Source: Nitriliruptoraceae bacterium
GTDB lineage: Bacteria; Actinomycetota; Nitriliruptoria; Nitriliruptorales; Nitriliruptoraceae
DNA: 15,880 nt
Reading direction: 5' to 3'
Assembly: GCA_007121975.1 (NCBI GenBank)
Contig: SKJO01000236.1
Coordinates: forward strand, 1 to 15,880
Shown here: piece by piece, positions 1 through 7,187 of the stretch
Layout: each line of letters begins with the position of its first letter
Position numbering within the stretch: position 1 is the first letter of the stretch
Position numbers and translations under genes: made by a program
The notes under the pieces: model-generated
Told to the model about the DNA's origin: nothing
Seen by the model: only the letters and a program-made list of their open reading frames with translations
Database searches by the model: none

Positions 1-1536
1 CGCCGGGCGCTGCTGGCCGATGCGGCCCGGCCCGAAGCGGTCGCGGCCCGCCGGCGCAAGGGTCGGCGCACCATCCGTGAGAACATCGCCGACCTCGTCG
101 ACCCCGGCAGCTTCGTGGAGTACCGGGGGCTGGCGATCGCCGCCCAGCGCCGCCGCCGCTCGATCGAGGAGCTGGTCACCGCGACCCCGGCTGACGGTCT
201 GGTGGCCGGCACGGCGACCATCAACGCCGCGCTGTTCGGCCCCGAACGGTCGGCGTGTGTGGTGCTCGGCTACGACTACACCGTGCTCGCCGGGACGCAG
301 GGCTACGTCAACCACCGCAAGAAGGACCGCATGTTCGCGCTCGCGGCCGAGCGTGGGCTGCCGGTCGTGCTGTTCGCCGAGGGCGGCGGCGGGCGTCCGG
401 GCGACACCGACGTGCTGGGGGCCTCGTGGCTGGACGCGCGGGCGTTCCACCTCTTCGCCCGGCTGTCGGGTCGGGTGCCGACCATTGCGATCGTCGACGG
501 CTACTGCTTCGCGGGCAACGCCGCGCTGGCCGGCTGCGCGGACGTGATCATCGCCACCGAGGGCACCAACCTCGGGATGGCCGGACCCGCCATGATCGAG
601 GGCGGCGGGCTCGGCCGGCATGCGCCCGAGACGATCGGGCCGATCGACGTGCAGCGTGCCAACGGCGTGGTCGACGTGGTCGTGGCCGACGACCGGGAAG
701 CCGTGGCCGTGGCCCGGCACTGCCTCGGCGTCCTGCAGGGAGACGTCGGCACCAGGGACGTCGGCACCGGGGACGTCGACACCGGGGACGTCGAGGTGGG
801 ACACGTCGAGGTGGCCGACCAGCGCCGGCTGCGCCATGCCGTGCCCGAGGACCGGCGGCAGGTCTACGACGTGCGCGCGCTGCTCGAGGTGGTGGTGGAC
901 CCCGGCTCGTTGCTCGAGCTGCAGCGCGATACCGCGCCGGGGATGATCACCGCACTGGCGCGGATCGGTGGCCGGTCGGTGGGCGTGCTCGCCAACGACC
1001 CGAACCACCTCGGCGGCGCGATCGACGCGGCCGGAGCGGACGCGGCGGCCGGCCTGCTGCGCCGGTGTGACGCCCATGGGCTGCCGGTGGTCGTGCTGTG
1101 CGACACGCCCGGGTTCATGGTCGGTCCCGACGCAGAGCGCGAGGGTGGGGTGCGCCGCTTCTCGCAGTTGTTCCTCGTGGGGGCCCGGCTCACGGTGCCG
1201 CTGGTGGCCGTGATCACGCGCAAGGCCTACGGTCTGGGCGCTCAGGCGATGCTCGGCGGCCACCTCGAGGTCCCGGTGGTCACGCTGGCGTGGCCGACCG
1301 GTGAACTCGGACCGATGGGGTTGGAAGGCGCGGTGCGGCTCGGGTTCCGGCGCGAGCTCGACGCCATCGACGACCCGCAGCAGCGGGCCGAGCGTGAGGC
1401 CGAGATGATCGCGCTCGCCGAGCAGCACGCCCGGGCGCTGAATGTCGCGTCGTTCGGCGAGATCGACGACGTGATCGACCCGGCCGACACCCGCGCGCAC
1501 ATCCTCGCGGCGCTGCGCTCGGCCGCGCGCGCCTGA
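1..1536 (+). CDS. Acyl-CoA carboxylase carboxyltransferase (C-terminal part, 5' end outside window)
   Basis: The reading frame is open from base 1 and ends at TGA 1534-1536, so about 511 residues are visible and the true start lies upstream. Both halves of a carboxyltransferase (crotonase-like) domain are present. The N half contains the DPGSFVEY, AEGGGGRPGDTD, CFAGNAAL and AMIEGGGLG stretches; the C half contains NDPNHLGGAID, CDTPGFMVGP and KAYGLGAQAM. Such enzymes transfer the carboxyl group from carboxybiotin to an acyl-CoA such as acetyl- or propionyl-CoA. The GLGAQAM form and the DDVIDPADTR tail resemble, from memory, long actinobacterial proteins in which biotin carboxylase, biotinyl and carboxyltransferase domains are fused. 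Whether this is such a fusion or a separate beta subunit cannot be seen here. A pentapeptide repeat (742-816) sits in the linker between the halves. GTG 115 is internal to the domain and is not the start. Confidence 0.9.
   Translation, partial: RRALLADAARPEAVAARRRKGRRTIRENIADLVDPGSFVEYRGLAIAAQRRRRSIEELVTATPADGLVAGTATINAALFGPERSACVVLGYDYTVLAGTQGYVNHRKKDRMFALAAERGLPVVLFAEGGGGRPGDTDVLGASWLDARAFHLFARLSGRVPTIAIVDGYCFAGNAALAGCADVIIATEGTNLGMAGPAMIEGGGLGRHAPETIGPIDVQRANGVVDVVVADDREAVAVARHCLGVLQGDVGTRDVGTGDVDTGDVEVGHVEVADQRRLRHAVPEDRRQVYDVRALLEVVVDPGSLLELQRDTAPGMITALARIGGRSVGVLANDPNHLGGAIDAAGADAAAGLLRRCDAHGLPVVVLCDTPGFMVGPDAEREGGVRRFSQLFLVGARLTVPLVAVITRKAYGLGAQAMLGGHLEVPVVTLAWPTGELGPMGLEGAVRLGFRRELDAIDDPQQRAEREAEMIALAEQHARALNVASFGEIDDVIDPADTRAHILAALRSAARA
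742..816 (+). repeat. 15-bp tandem repeat, five copies, in carboxyltransferase linker
   Basis: Five consecutive 15-bp units (742-756, 757-771, 772-786, 787-801, 802-816) share the core ACGTCG at the same position and diverge towards the 3' end. They encode DVGTR, DVGTG, DVDTG, DVEVG and HVEVA. The unit is a multiple of 3, so copy-number change keeps the frame. The tract lies between the N and C halves of the carboxyltransferase. Confidence 0.9.
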
Positions 1537-1785
1537 CGGGGCCATCCGGCCGGTGCTCGAGCCTGTCCGCACGGCCAGGCTGTCCGAACGGCGGCGTTGG
1601 AGGTCCGGTGCCGTCCGGGGCGCGGGTCACACTGGTGCATCGCTCCCGCGATCGTGGGAGCCAGTTGCGGTGCCTGTCACCGTCCCCTGCCGTTCCGGCC
1701 AAGCGCCCCTCACCGACCTGCTTGCCCGGTGCCGTCCTGCCCCCCCGCACGTTCCGGGGGGTGGATGCCGACCGAAAGGTGCTGG
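1537..1785. other. Intergenic region with direct repeats and two dyads
   Basis: This 249-base gap separates the carboxyltransferase from the exported protein. It holds a 13-bp direct repeat (1563-1575 and 1580-1592, 12 of 13 identical, CTGTCCGCACGGC and CTGTCCGAACGGC). It also holds a nearly perfect 20-nt dyad (1642-1661, GCTCCCGCGATCGTGGGAGC, one G:T pair). A third element is a C6/G6 hairpin with a 9-nt loop (1741-1761) just before the ribosome-binding site. No T-run follows either stem, so neither is a classic intrinsic terminator. These may be promoter or leader elements of the downstream gene; no clear -35/-10 pair was recognised. Confidence 0.45.
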
Positions 1786-2529
1786 ATGTCCTCCCGCAAG
1801 CTTGCCTCCGCGGCGCTGCTGACGTTGTCGACCGTCGCTCTGGCGGCCCTGCCTGCCGTTGCGGCTGCGGCCAACGAGCGCACCGCCACCCCGGTGTCCT
1901 TCGCCGCGGAAGGTGCGGCCGTGGAACGGGCCGGCTCGCGAACCGGGGCGCTGCTGCACCGGTTCAGACCCCTGGACGTCCGCGACGTCCGGCCGATCTC
2001 CCAGGTCGCCGAGGTCGCGGAGGTCGCCGAGGTCGCCGAGGTGCCACCGCCGGTGGCCGAGGTGCCGGGCCACCCGAGGATGCAGGCGGCGGTGGGCTCA
2101 CGCATCGTCGAGCCGGCCGAGACCGACCCGGTCTACGTTGGCGCCGACGGCGAGCAGATCGACGTCGAGCGGCTCGAGGCCTGGCTCACCAACCGTGAGT
2201 CGCCGATGGCCCCCTACGCCGAGCACCTCGTGCAGGCGGGCGTCGACCACGACGTCGACCCCCGGCTGGTGGTGGGCATCGCCGCCATCGAGTCGACGGT
2301 GGGGCTGCGGCTGCCGCCGGGCTCGCACAACGCCTGGGGCTGGGGCGGGGACGGGGCCTACGGGCTGGCGGCCTGGCCGTCGTGGCCGGTGGCGATCGAC
2401 ACCTTCACCGAGCGGCTCGGGGCGTTGTACGACACCGAGTCGGTCGACGAGCGCATGGCGCAGCGCTACTGCCCGCCGAACTCCCGCGCCTGGCTGCGGA
2501 CCGTACGCTGGGTCATCCAGGACATCTGA
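1786..2529 (+). CDS. Exported lysozyme/glucosaminidase-like protein
   Basis: The 247-residue product starts with a Sec signal peptide: MSSRK, then a hydrophobic core at about residues 7-27 ending in AVAAAA. Residues 30-140 form a low-complexity Val/Glu/Pro-rich region that includes a repeated EVA tract. A compact C-terminal domain follows (about 143-247). It contains DPRLVVGIAAIESTVG (Glu169 as the likely catalytic acid) and NAWGWG, an arrangement typical of lysozyme-like or glucosaminidase domains that cut or bind peptidoglycan. The protein is therefore expected outside the membrane in cell-wall turnover. ATG 1786 is chosen because GAAAGG lies 6 nt upstream and it begins directly at the signal peptide; ATG 1765 is an in-frame alternative. 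The family assignment rests on motifs only, so activity is unproven. Confidence 0.7.
   Translation: MSSRKLASAALLTLSTVALAALPAVAAAANERTATPVSFAAEGAAVERAGSRTGALLHRFRPLDVRDVRPISQVAEVAEVAEVAEVPPPVAEVPGHPRMQAAVGSRIVEPAETDPVYVGADGEQIDVERLEAWLTNRESPMAPYAEHLVQAGVDHDVDPRLVVGIAAIESTVGLRLPPGSHNAWGWGGDGAYGLAAWPSWPVAIDTFTERLGALYDTESVDERMAQRYCPPNSRAWLRTVRWVIQDI
2002..2046 (+). repeat. 9-bp tandem repeat encoding EVA triplets
   Basis: Five 9-bp units (consensus GAGGTCGCC, 2002-2046) encode QVA-EVA-EVA-EVA-EVP in the linker of the exported protein. The third and fourth copies are identical. The unit preserves the frame, so the tract can lengthen or shorten without disrupting the catalytic domain. Confidence 0.9.
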
Positions 2530-2564
2530 GCCACGACGTCCCGGCGACGCCACGTGGAGGCTCC

Positions 2565-3218
2565 GTGACCGGTCAGGTGCCCGTGCTGCGCGGGGTGCAG
2601 GTGCCCGGGCGGGCCGATGCCTGGCGCGCCGCCGGGTTCGTGGTGACCGACGGCCACATCCTGCTCGACGAGATCGTCATCGGGCTCGGCGAACCCGGCT
2701 GGTGGCTGGATCCGCCCGTGGACGCCGACGTGGACGGGCTGGCCCCGGCCCCCGGCGGCCGCGCCGCGTACCGGGCCGCACACGGGACCGAGCACCCCAG
2801 GGCCGAGCATCCCAACGCCGTCACCGGACTCGATCACCTCGTGGTCGCCACCCCCGACGTCGAGCGGACCACCACCGCGCTCGGCCGCGTCGGGCTCACC
2901 CCGCGGCGCACCATCGACGGGCTGCGGGGGCAACCGTTGCGCGCCCGCTTCTTCGTCCTGGGTCCGGCGGTGCTCGAACTGGTCGGACCTGCGGATGCGC
3001 CGGCCGGCGACGAGGCCGCCGGGAAGCCGGCGCGCATCGCCGGACTCGCGTTCGTGGCGCCCGCGCTCGACGCCTTTGCCGAGGTGGCGACCGGCCCACC
3101 CCGGGATGCGGTGCAGCCCGGCCGCAAGATCGTCACGCTGCGCGGCGAGGGGCTCGGCGTGCCGGTGGCCGTGCTCACCCCCCGGGTGCGCCGCGCGGAA
3201 CGTGGACCGTCACGGTGA
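2565..3218 (+). CDS. VOC-family (glyoxalase/bleomycin-resistance fold) protein
   Basis: The 217-residue product contains a vicinal-oxygen-chelate module from about residue 88. It opens with GLDHLVVATPDVERT, then RARFFVLGPAVLELVGP, and ends with AVQPGRKIVTLRGEGLGVPVAVL, a pattern seen in actinobacterial VOC proteins of unknown substrate. Residues 1-80 form a shorter, partly similar segment, possibly a second degenerate half. GTG 2565 is chosen because GGAGG (2556-2560) lies 4 nt upstream and the gene then follows the exported protein by 35 nt, so the two could share a transcript. VOC members include isomerases, dioxygenases, lyases and binding proteins, and nothing here fixes the reaction. The 3' end overlaps the convergent mobB-like gene by 44 bp. 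Confidence 0.75.
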   Translation: MTGQVPVLRGVQVPGRADAWRAAGFVVTDGHILLDEIVIGLGEPGWWLDPPVDADVDGLAPAPGGRAAYRAAHGTEHPRAEHPNAVTGLDHLVVATPDVERTTTALGRVGLTPRRTIDGLRGQPLRARFFVLGPAVLELVGPADAPAGDEAAGKPARIAGLAFVAPALDAFAEVATGPPRDAVQPGRKIVTLRGEGLGVPVAVLTPRVRRAERGPSR

Positions 3219-3831
3219 GGGTGCGCGGCTCGTCCACCCCCTTGAGCGCCGAGGCCAGCCCGAGCACCGTGCCCGCCACGACCTGCGAGGCGAAGCGGTG
3301 CATCGCCACCACCTCGCCGTCGGCGATCACGGTCACCACCGGCTCCTGCCCGTCGAGCAGGCCGAGCACCACGCCCATGGCGGCGTCGACGTCCGGCTGC
3401 GCCCAGTCGGGCCCGCGCGAGACCAGATCGAGCACGACCGGGTCGGCGACCTCCCGAGGGGGGTGCTCGGCTCGGCGCACGCGGATCTTGGGGTGCTCGG
3501 CCCGGCTGTAGCCCTCGACCAGCACCAGGTCGCAGCCGGTGAGTGCCGCCACCTCGACGTCGAGGTGGGAGGTGTCGAGCGGCGGCTCGCCCGGAGCCTG
3601 TCCGCGGCGCTGCACGATCTGCTCGGGGGCGACCACCCGGGTGAGGTGGGCGCCGGCGGCGTGCCCCCGGGCGGAGTCGCTGCCCGGTCGGTCCGGATCG
3701 AGGCCGTGGGCGGCGTGCTTGAGGTAGCCGACGCGCAGCCCCCGGGCGGTCAGTGCGGCGGTGAGTTGCTCGGCGAGCCGGGTCTTGCCGGCCTGCGAGT
3801 CCCCGACGATGCCGCAGACCACCGTGCCCAT
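3175..3831 (-). CDS. mobB: MobB-like molybdopterin-guanine dinucleotide biosynthesis GTPase
   Basis: The 218-residue product begins MGTVVCGIVGDSQAGKTRLA. It has a P-loop (GDSQAGKT, residues 10-17) at the extreme N-terminus, followed by a KHAAHGLDPDRPGSDS stretch and DLVLVEGYSRAEHPKI, which match the MobB family. MobB binds GTP and is thought to assist MobA in forming the guanine-dinucleotide form of the molybdenum cofactor in the cytoplasm. Residues from about 160 form a C-terminal extension (ADGEVVAMHRFASQVVAGTVLGL, then SALKGV) that I recall from other bacterial and archaeal MobB proteins. ATG 3831 is supported by GGAG about 7 nt upstream on the minus strand. No other molybdopterin gene is in the window. 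Upstream lie 10-bp phased repeats (3846-3895). Confidence 0.82.
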   Translation of the reverse strand: MGTVVCGIVGDSQAGKTRLAEQLTAALTARGLRVGYLKHAAHGLDPDRPGSDSARGHAAGAHLTRVVAPEQIVQRRGQAPGEPPLDTSHLDVEVAALTGCDLVLVEGYSRAEHPKIRVRRAEHPPREVADPVVLDLVSRGPDWAQPDVDAAMGVVLGLLDGQEPVVTVIADGEVVAMHRFASQVVAGTVLGLASALKGVDEPRTLTVTVHVPRGAPGG

Positions 3832-3845
3832 GTGCGCTCCTACCC

Positions 3846-3895
3846 AAGACTGCTGAGGACTGTCGAGGACTGCCGAAGACTGGCCGGGACGCGTC
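3846..3895. repeat. 10-bp phased tandem repeat upstream of mobB
   Basis: Five consecutive 10-bp units lie at 3846-3855, 3856-3865, 3866-3875, 3876-3885 and 3886-3895. The first four follow ARGACTGYYG closely and the fifth keeps only GGAC. On the minus strand they read CAGTC-CTCGA-like and precede the mobB ribosome-binding site by a few bases. The 10-bp period matches one DNA helical turn, as expected for stacked protein sites on one face, but decayed slippage products would look the same. Confidence 0.8.
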
Positions 3896-3981
3896 AGCCT
3901 AGACCTGGAAGGTGGGGGAGGGCGACGGGCGGTTCGGAGCAGCGCAGGACGCCACCGCCGGGACCGGGAGGCTCGCGGCTG

Positions 3982-4009
3982 TTGACAGGAACCCTTTGCA
4001 CCATACGGT
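3982..4009 (+). promoter_or_regulatory. Candidate sigma-70-type promoter for the GGDEF/EAL operon
   Basis: A perfect TTGACA (3982-3987) is followed after 16 nt by TACGGT (4004-4009), which fits the actinobacterial TAnnnT -10 pattern. Transcription would start near 4016. This makes the far-upstream GTG 3912 an unlikely start for the downstream gene. Confidence 0.6.
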
Positions 4010-4100
4010 GGGGAGTGGGGAAGTGGTGAACACACCGACACCCGACACCGACGTCTTGTCCGCTCGCACTCCCAACGGTCAAGGGAACCAGCGAGGCCCC

Positions 4101-7100
4101 ATGGGCAGGACCGGTCAGCCGTCTTCAGGTCGCGATCCGCAGACTGCGTCCGATGCGGTGGTTCACCGCGGTTCCCCGCGCGTGCTCTCTGGCGAGCGTC
4201 TGGTCGAGGTGCAGGCGGTGGCACTGGCCAGCGTGAGCGACGCGGTGATCGCCACCGACCTCGACGACACGGTCGTGTACTGGAACCCGGCCGCCGAGCG
4301 GCTGTACGGCTGGGGCACGCACGAAGCTCTCGGGCGCGACGTCGCCGGGCTCGGCCTCGCCCAGCGGGCCCGCGAGCAGTCGGCCGAGATCGCGGCGCGG
4401 GTTCGTTCCGGAGAGACCTGGATGGGCCGTGAGGATGCCCGGCGGGCAGATGGGACGCTGGTGGCGGTCTGGGTGACCGCTGCGCCGTTCTTCGACACCG
4501 ACGGCCGCCTGGCGGGCGTCATCGGGGTCTCCTCCGAGGTCAGCGAGCTCGAAGCTGCCCGCATGCGGCTGGCCGAGCGGGTCCGCCAACTGGCGGTGGT
4601 GGCCGACCTCGGCCAGTACGCGCTGGACAGCGACGACCCGTGGGTGCTCGCGGTCGAAGCCGAGCGCAAGGTCAACGACCTGCTCGGCCCGTCGTTGCGT
4701 GCGCAGGTGTGCTGGTCGCCGCATCGGGGCGTTGGAGCCGTCGCGGAGCACGGCGTGCTGCTGCAGGTCCCCATCGCGGCGGTCGGTGTGCTGCGTGTCA
4801 CCGGCGTCGACGGCGATGCTCGGCTCGAGGACGACGACGAGGAGTTCCTGCGAGCGGTCGCGCACCTGATCTCTGCAGCGGTTCGCCACCAGCAGGCCAC
4901 GGGCGAGCTGGAGCACCTGGCCACCCACGACCCGCTGACCGGTCTGCCCAACCGCACCCTGTTCACCGACCGTCTCGGGTTGGCGCGTGCCGCGGCATCG
5001 CGCACCGGTGGCGGGTACCTGGTGCTGTTCCTCGACCTCGACGAGTTCAAGATCATCAACGACAGCCTCGGTCACGAGGCAGGGGACGAACTCCTGCGGA
5101 TCACGGCCATCCGGCTGCAGGGCGTCCTGCGACCCACCGACACGGTCGCACGGTTCGGTGGCGACGAGTTCGCCATCCTCTGCCCCGACCTCGAGACCCG
5201 ATCTGCAGGCGCCGAGGTCGCACGACGGGTCCAGCAGACCCTGGCTGCCCCGTTCGACACCAGCCACGGGCAACTGACCGTCACCGCGAGCATCGGCATC
5301 GTGTTCGGTGACGCCGCCGCCGTGCCCACCGAACTGCTGCGGGACGTGGACGCCGCGATGAACGCCGCCAAGGACCGCGGTCGCAACCGCATCGAGTACT
5401 TCGACACCCGCTTGCACGAACTGGCCAACCAGCGGCTCAGAACCACCGCCCACCTGCGCGACGCCATCGCCGGGGACGGTGTCGTGGTCCACTACCAGCC
5501 CTCCATCGAGCTCGACACCAACAGGCTGATCGGGGTCGAAGCACTCGCGCGGCTGCGCCAGCCCGACGGCAGCCTGCTGTCTCCCGATGCGTTCATCGGC
5601 CTGGCCGAGGATGCCGGACTCATCGGTGCGCTCGGTCAACGAGTGCTCGAGATCGCCTGTGCCGATGCCGCCGGCTGGTTGGCGGTCGACCCGGACTTCA
5701 TGGTGGCGGTCAACCTCTCCGCCCACCAGTTCACCGACCCGCACCTGGCCGACACCATCACCCGGACGCTTGAGGCCGCTGGTGTCCCTGCAGCCAACCT
5801 GTGGCTGGAGATCACCGAGTCCGCACTGCTGACCGGTCCCCACGTGCGCACCGCGATCCACACCCTGGGGCGGCTCGGGGTCAGGTTCGCCATCGACGAC
5901 TTCGGCACCGGCTACAGCTCGCTGGCGCACCTGCGCGACACCCCCGTCGACGCCCTCAAGATCGATCGCGGGTTTGTCGCAGGACTGCTCGACGACTCCC
6001 GTGACCGCGCCCTGGTCGTGGCCACGCTCGACCTCGCCCGGATCTTCGGACTGCTCACCACCGCCGAAGGCGTCGAAACCCCTGCCCAGCGACGCGAGCT
6101 GACCGACCTGGGCTGCCGATACGCCCAGGGCTACCTCTGGAGCCCACCCGTCGCCGCCGAACACCTCACCGCCATGCTGGCCAGCGGCATCGCCGCCGTC
6201 CCGGACGAGCACACCACCGAGACCACGGGATTGACCGAACCCGGCGCCCCCGGCTCCCAGGAGCTCAACGGTGCCCGGCGCACGGCCAGCGCGGTCGGAC
6301 TCGCCGGCACACCACCGAGCCACCACCGCGCCTGGCCCGGCGGTGCAGCGCACGATCCCGACCAGAAGGTCCCCCGCATGCCGAGATCGCAGGCTCCCAC
6401 CGACGTCGATGCGATCGTGAACGGCAGCACGCGCGAGCTGTTGCACGCCGAGTCGGCCGCGGAGGTTCGCGGCATCCTGCTTGCCGCGGTCGACCGACTC
6501 GGCGGGAGCACCGTCGTCGCGGACCAGGCCGACGTGACGGCCCTACCGGTCGATCTGACCCTGGGGGGTGGCGCACCGCTGCTGCCCACCGCGGAGCCCG
6601 ACTCCGTCGCGCGCATGCACCTCGAGCGCTACCTCCCCGGACTCGTTGCGGACGCCCGACAAGCGCTCGATGCGCTGGCCCGCACCGAGCGACTGTCCCA
6701 GCAGGCGACAACCGACCACCTGACGCAGCTCGGCAACCGCGCGACCTTCGCACGGCTGCTCAGCCGCCTCGGCCGACGTGACCTGATCGTGGCTCTCGAC
6801 CTCGATGGCTTCAAGGCGGCCAACGACACGCACGGCCACAGCGCCGGTGACGAGGTGCTGCGAGAGTTCGCTGCGTGCCTGCGTGAGCACCTCCGGGCCA
6901 ACGACCACGCCGTACGGCTCGGCGGCGACGAGTTCGCGCTCGTGCTCACCGGCACCGGCGTCGAGAGTGGCCTCGTCATGCTCGACCGGTTGCGGGCTGC
7001 GTGGCAGGAGCAGCGCAGCCACCCGGTCGACTTCTCCGCCGGGCTCGCCCCCTGCCTGACGTCACCAGCCGAGACCCGTGAGCGCGCCGACCACGCGCTG

Positions 7101-7187
7101 TACGCCGCCAAGACGGCGGGCAGAGGCCAGACGATCGTCGCGGACCGCCCACCTCGCCGCGTCCAGCCCGAGCCCGAGGCCCGATGA
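4101..7187 (+). CDS. Cyclic-di-GMP enzyme: PAS-(GAF-like)-GGDEF-EAL-GGDEF
   Basis: From ATG 4101 the product is 1028 residues. A PAS domain (about 34-152) is followed by a short GAF-like region (about 153-265). The first GGDEF domain has its motif at 353-357 and an RxxD inhibitory site (RPTD). The EAL domain has EAL at 480-482, then NLSAHQF, EITES, DDFGTGYSS (from 599), KIDRGF, AEGVET (from 655) and AQGYLWSPP, so all expected catalytic residues are present. A Pro/Thr/Gly-rich linker (about 691-759) leads to a second module with GGDEF at 941-945 and its own RxxD (RAND). The protein can plausibly both make and break c-di-GMP in the cytoplasm; no TM segment was seen. The start is uncertain: GTG 4023 or 4026 would have GGAG-like sites but almost no leader after the candidate promoter, while ATG 4101 has GAGG 4 nt upstream. 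The last 4 nt overlap the cobalamin-protein gene. Confidence 0.9.
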   Translation: MGRTGQPSSGRDPQTASDAVVHRGSPRVLSGERLVEVQAVALASVSDAVIATDLDDTVVYWNPAAERLYGWGTHEALGRDVAGLGLAQRAREQSAEIAARVRSGETWMGREDARRADGTLVAVWVTAAPFFDTDGRLAGVIGVSSEVSELEAARMRLAERVRQLAVVADLGQYALDSDDPWVLAVEAERKVNDLLGPSLRAQVCWSPHRGVGAVAEHGVLLQVPIAAVGVLRVTGVDGDARLEDDDEEFLRAVAHLISAAVRHQQATGELEHLATHDPLTGLPNRTLFTDRLGLARAAASRTGGGYLVLFLDLDEFKIINDSLGHEAGDELLRITAIRLQGVLRPTDTVARFGGDEFAILCPDLETRSAGAEVARRVQQTLAAPFDTSHGQLTVTASIGIVFGDAAAVPTELLRDVDAAMNAAKDRGRNRIEYFDTRLHELANQRLRTTAHLRDAIAGDGVVVHYQPSIELDTNRLIGVEALARLRQPDGSLLSPDAFIGLAEDAGLIGALGQRVLEIACADAAGWLAVDPDFMVAVNLSAHQFTDPHLADTITRTLEAAGVPAANLWLEITESALLTGPHVRTAIHTLGRLGVRFAIDDFGTGYSSLAHLRDTPVDALKIDRGFVAGLLDDSRDRALVVATLDLARIFGLLTTAEGVETPAQRRELTDLGCRYAQGYLWSPPVAAEHLTAMLASGIAAVPDEHTTETTGLTEPGAPGSQELNGARRTASAVGLAGTPPSHHRAWPGGAAHDPDQKVPRMPRSQAPTDVDAIVNGSTRELLHAESAAEVRGILLAAVDRLGGSTVVADQADVTALPVDLTLGGGAPLLPTAEPDSVARMHLERYLPGLVADARQALDALARTERLSQQATTDHLTQLGNRATFARLLSRLGRRDLIVALDLDGFKAANDTHGHSAGDEVLREFAACLREHLRANDHAVRLGGDEFALVLTGTGVESGLVMLDRLRAAWQEQRSHPVDFSAGLAPCLTSPAETRERADHALYAAKTAGRGQTIVADRPPRRVQPEPEAR
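6364..6380 (+). promoter_or_regulatory. Internal Shine-Dalgarno and ATG before the second GGDEF module
   Basis: AGAAGG (6364-6369) lies 8 nt before an in-frame ATG (6378-6380), exactly where the linker ends and the second module begins (MPRSQAPTDVDAIV). Initiation here would give a 269-residue stand-alone diguanylate cyclase with a small N-terminal sensory region. This may be a real second start, or the remnant of two genes that became one by loss of a stop codon. Confidence 0.4.

Noticed and set aside
1597..1790. Possible cyclic-di-AMP (ydaO-type) riboswitch before the exported protein, suggested by G-rich runs near 1756 and a GGTGGATGCCGACC stretch
   Set aside because: The conserved core segments of that class could not be found in the right order; the G-run is explained by a simple C6/G6 hairpin.
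3912..4100. Longer N-terminus for the GGDEF/EAL protein starting at GTG 3912
   Set aside because: A good promoter (TTGACA at 3982, TACGGT at 4004) lies inside that extension, and the extra residues show no domain.
4125..6446. Long open frame on the minus strand opposite the GGDEF/EAL gene (also others opposite the carboxyltransferase, nagA and the dipeptidase)
   Set aside because: They mirror the third-position GC bias of the true genes, have low-complexity composition and contain no recognisable domain.
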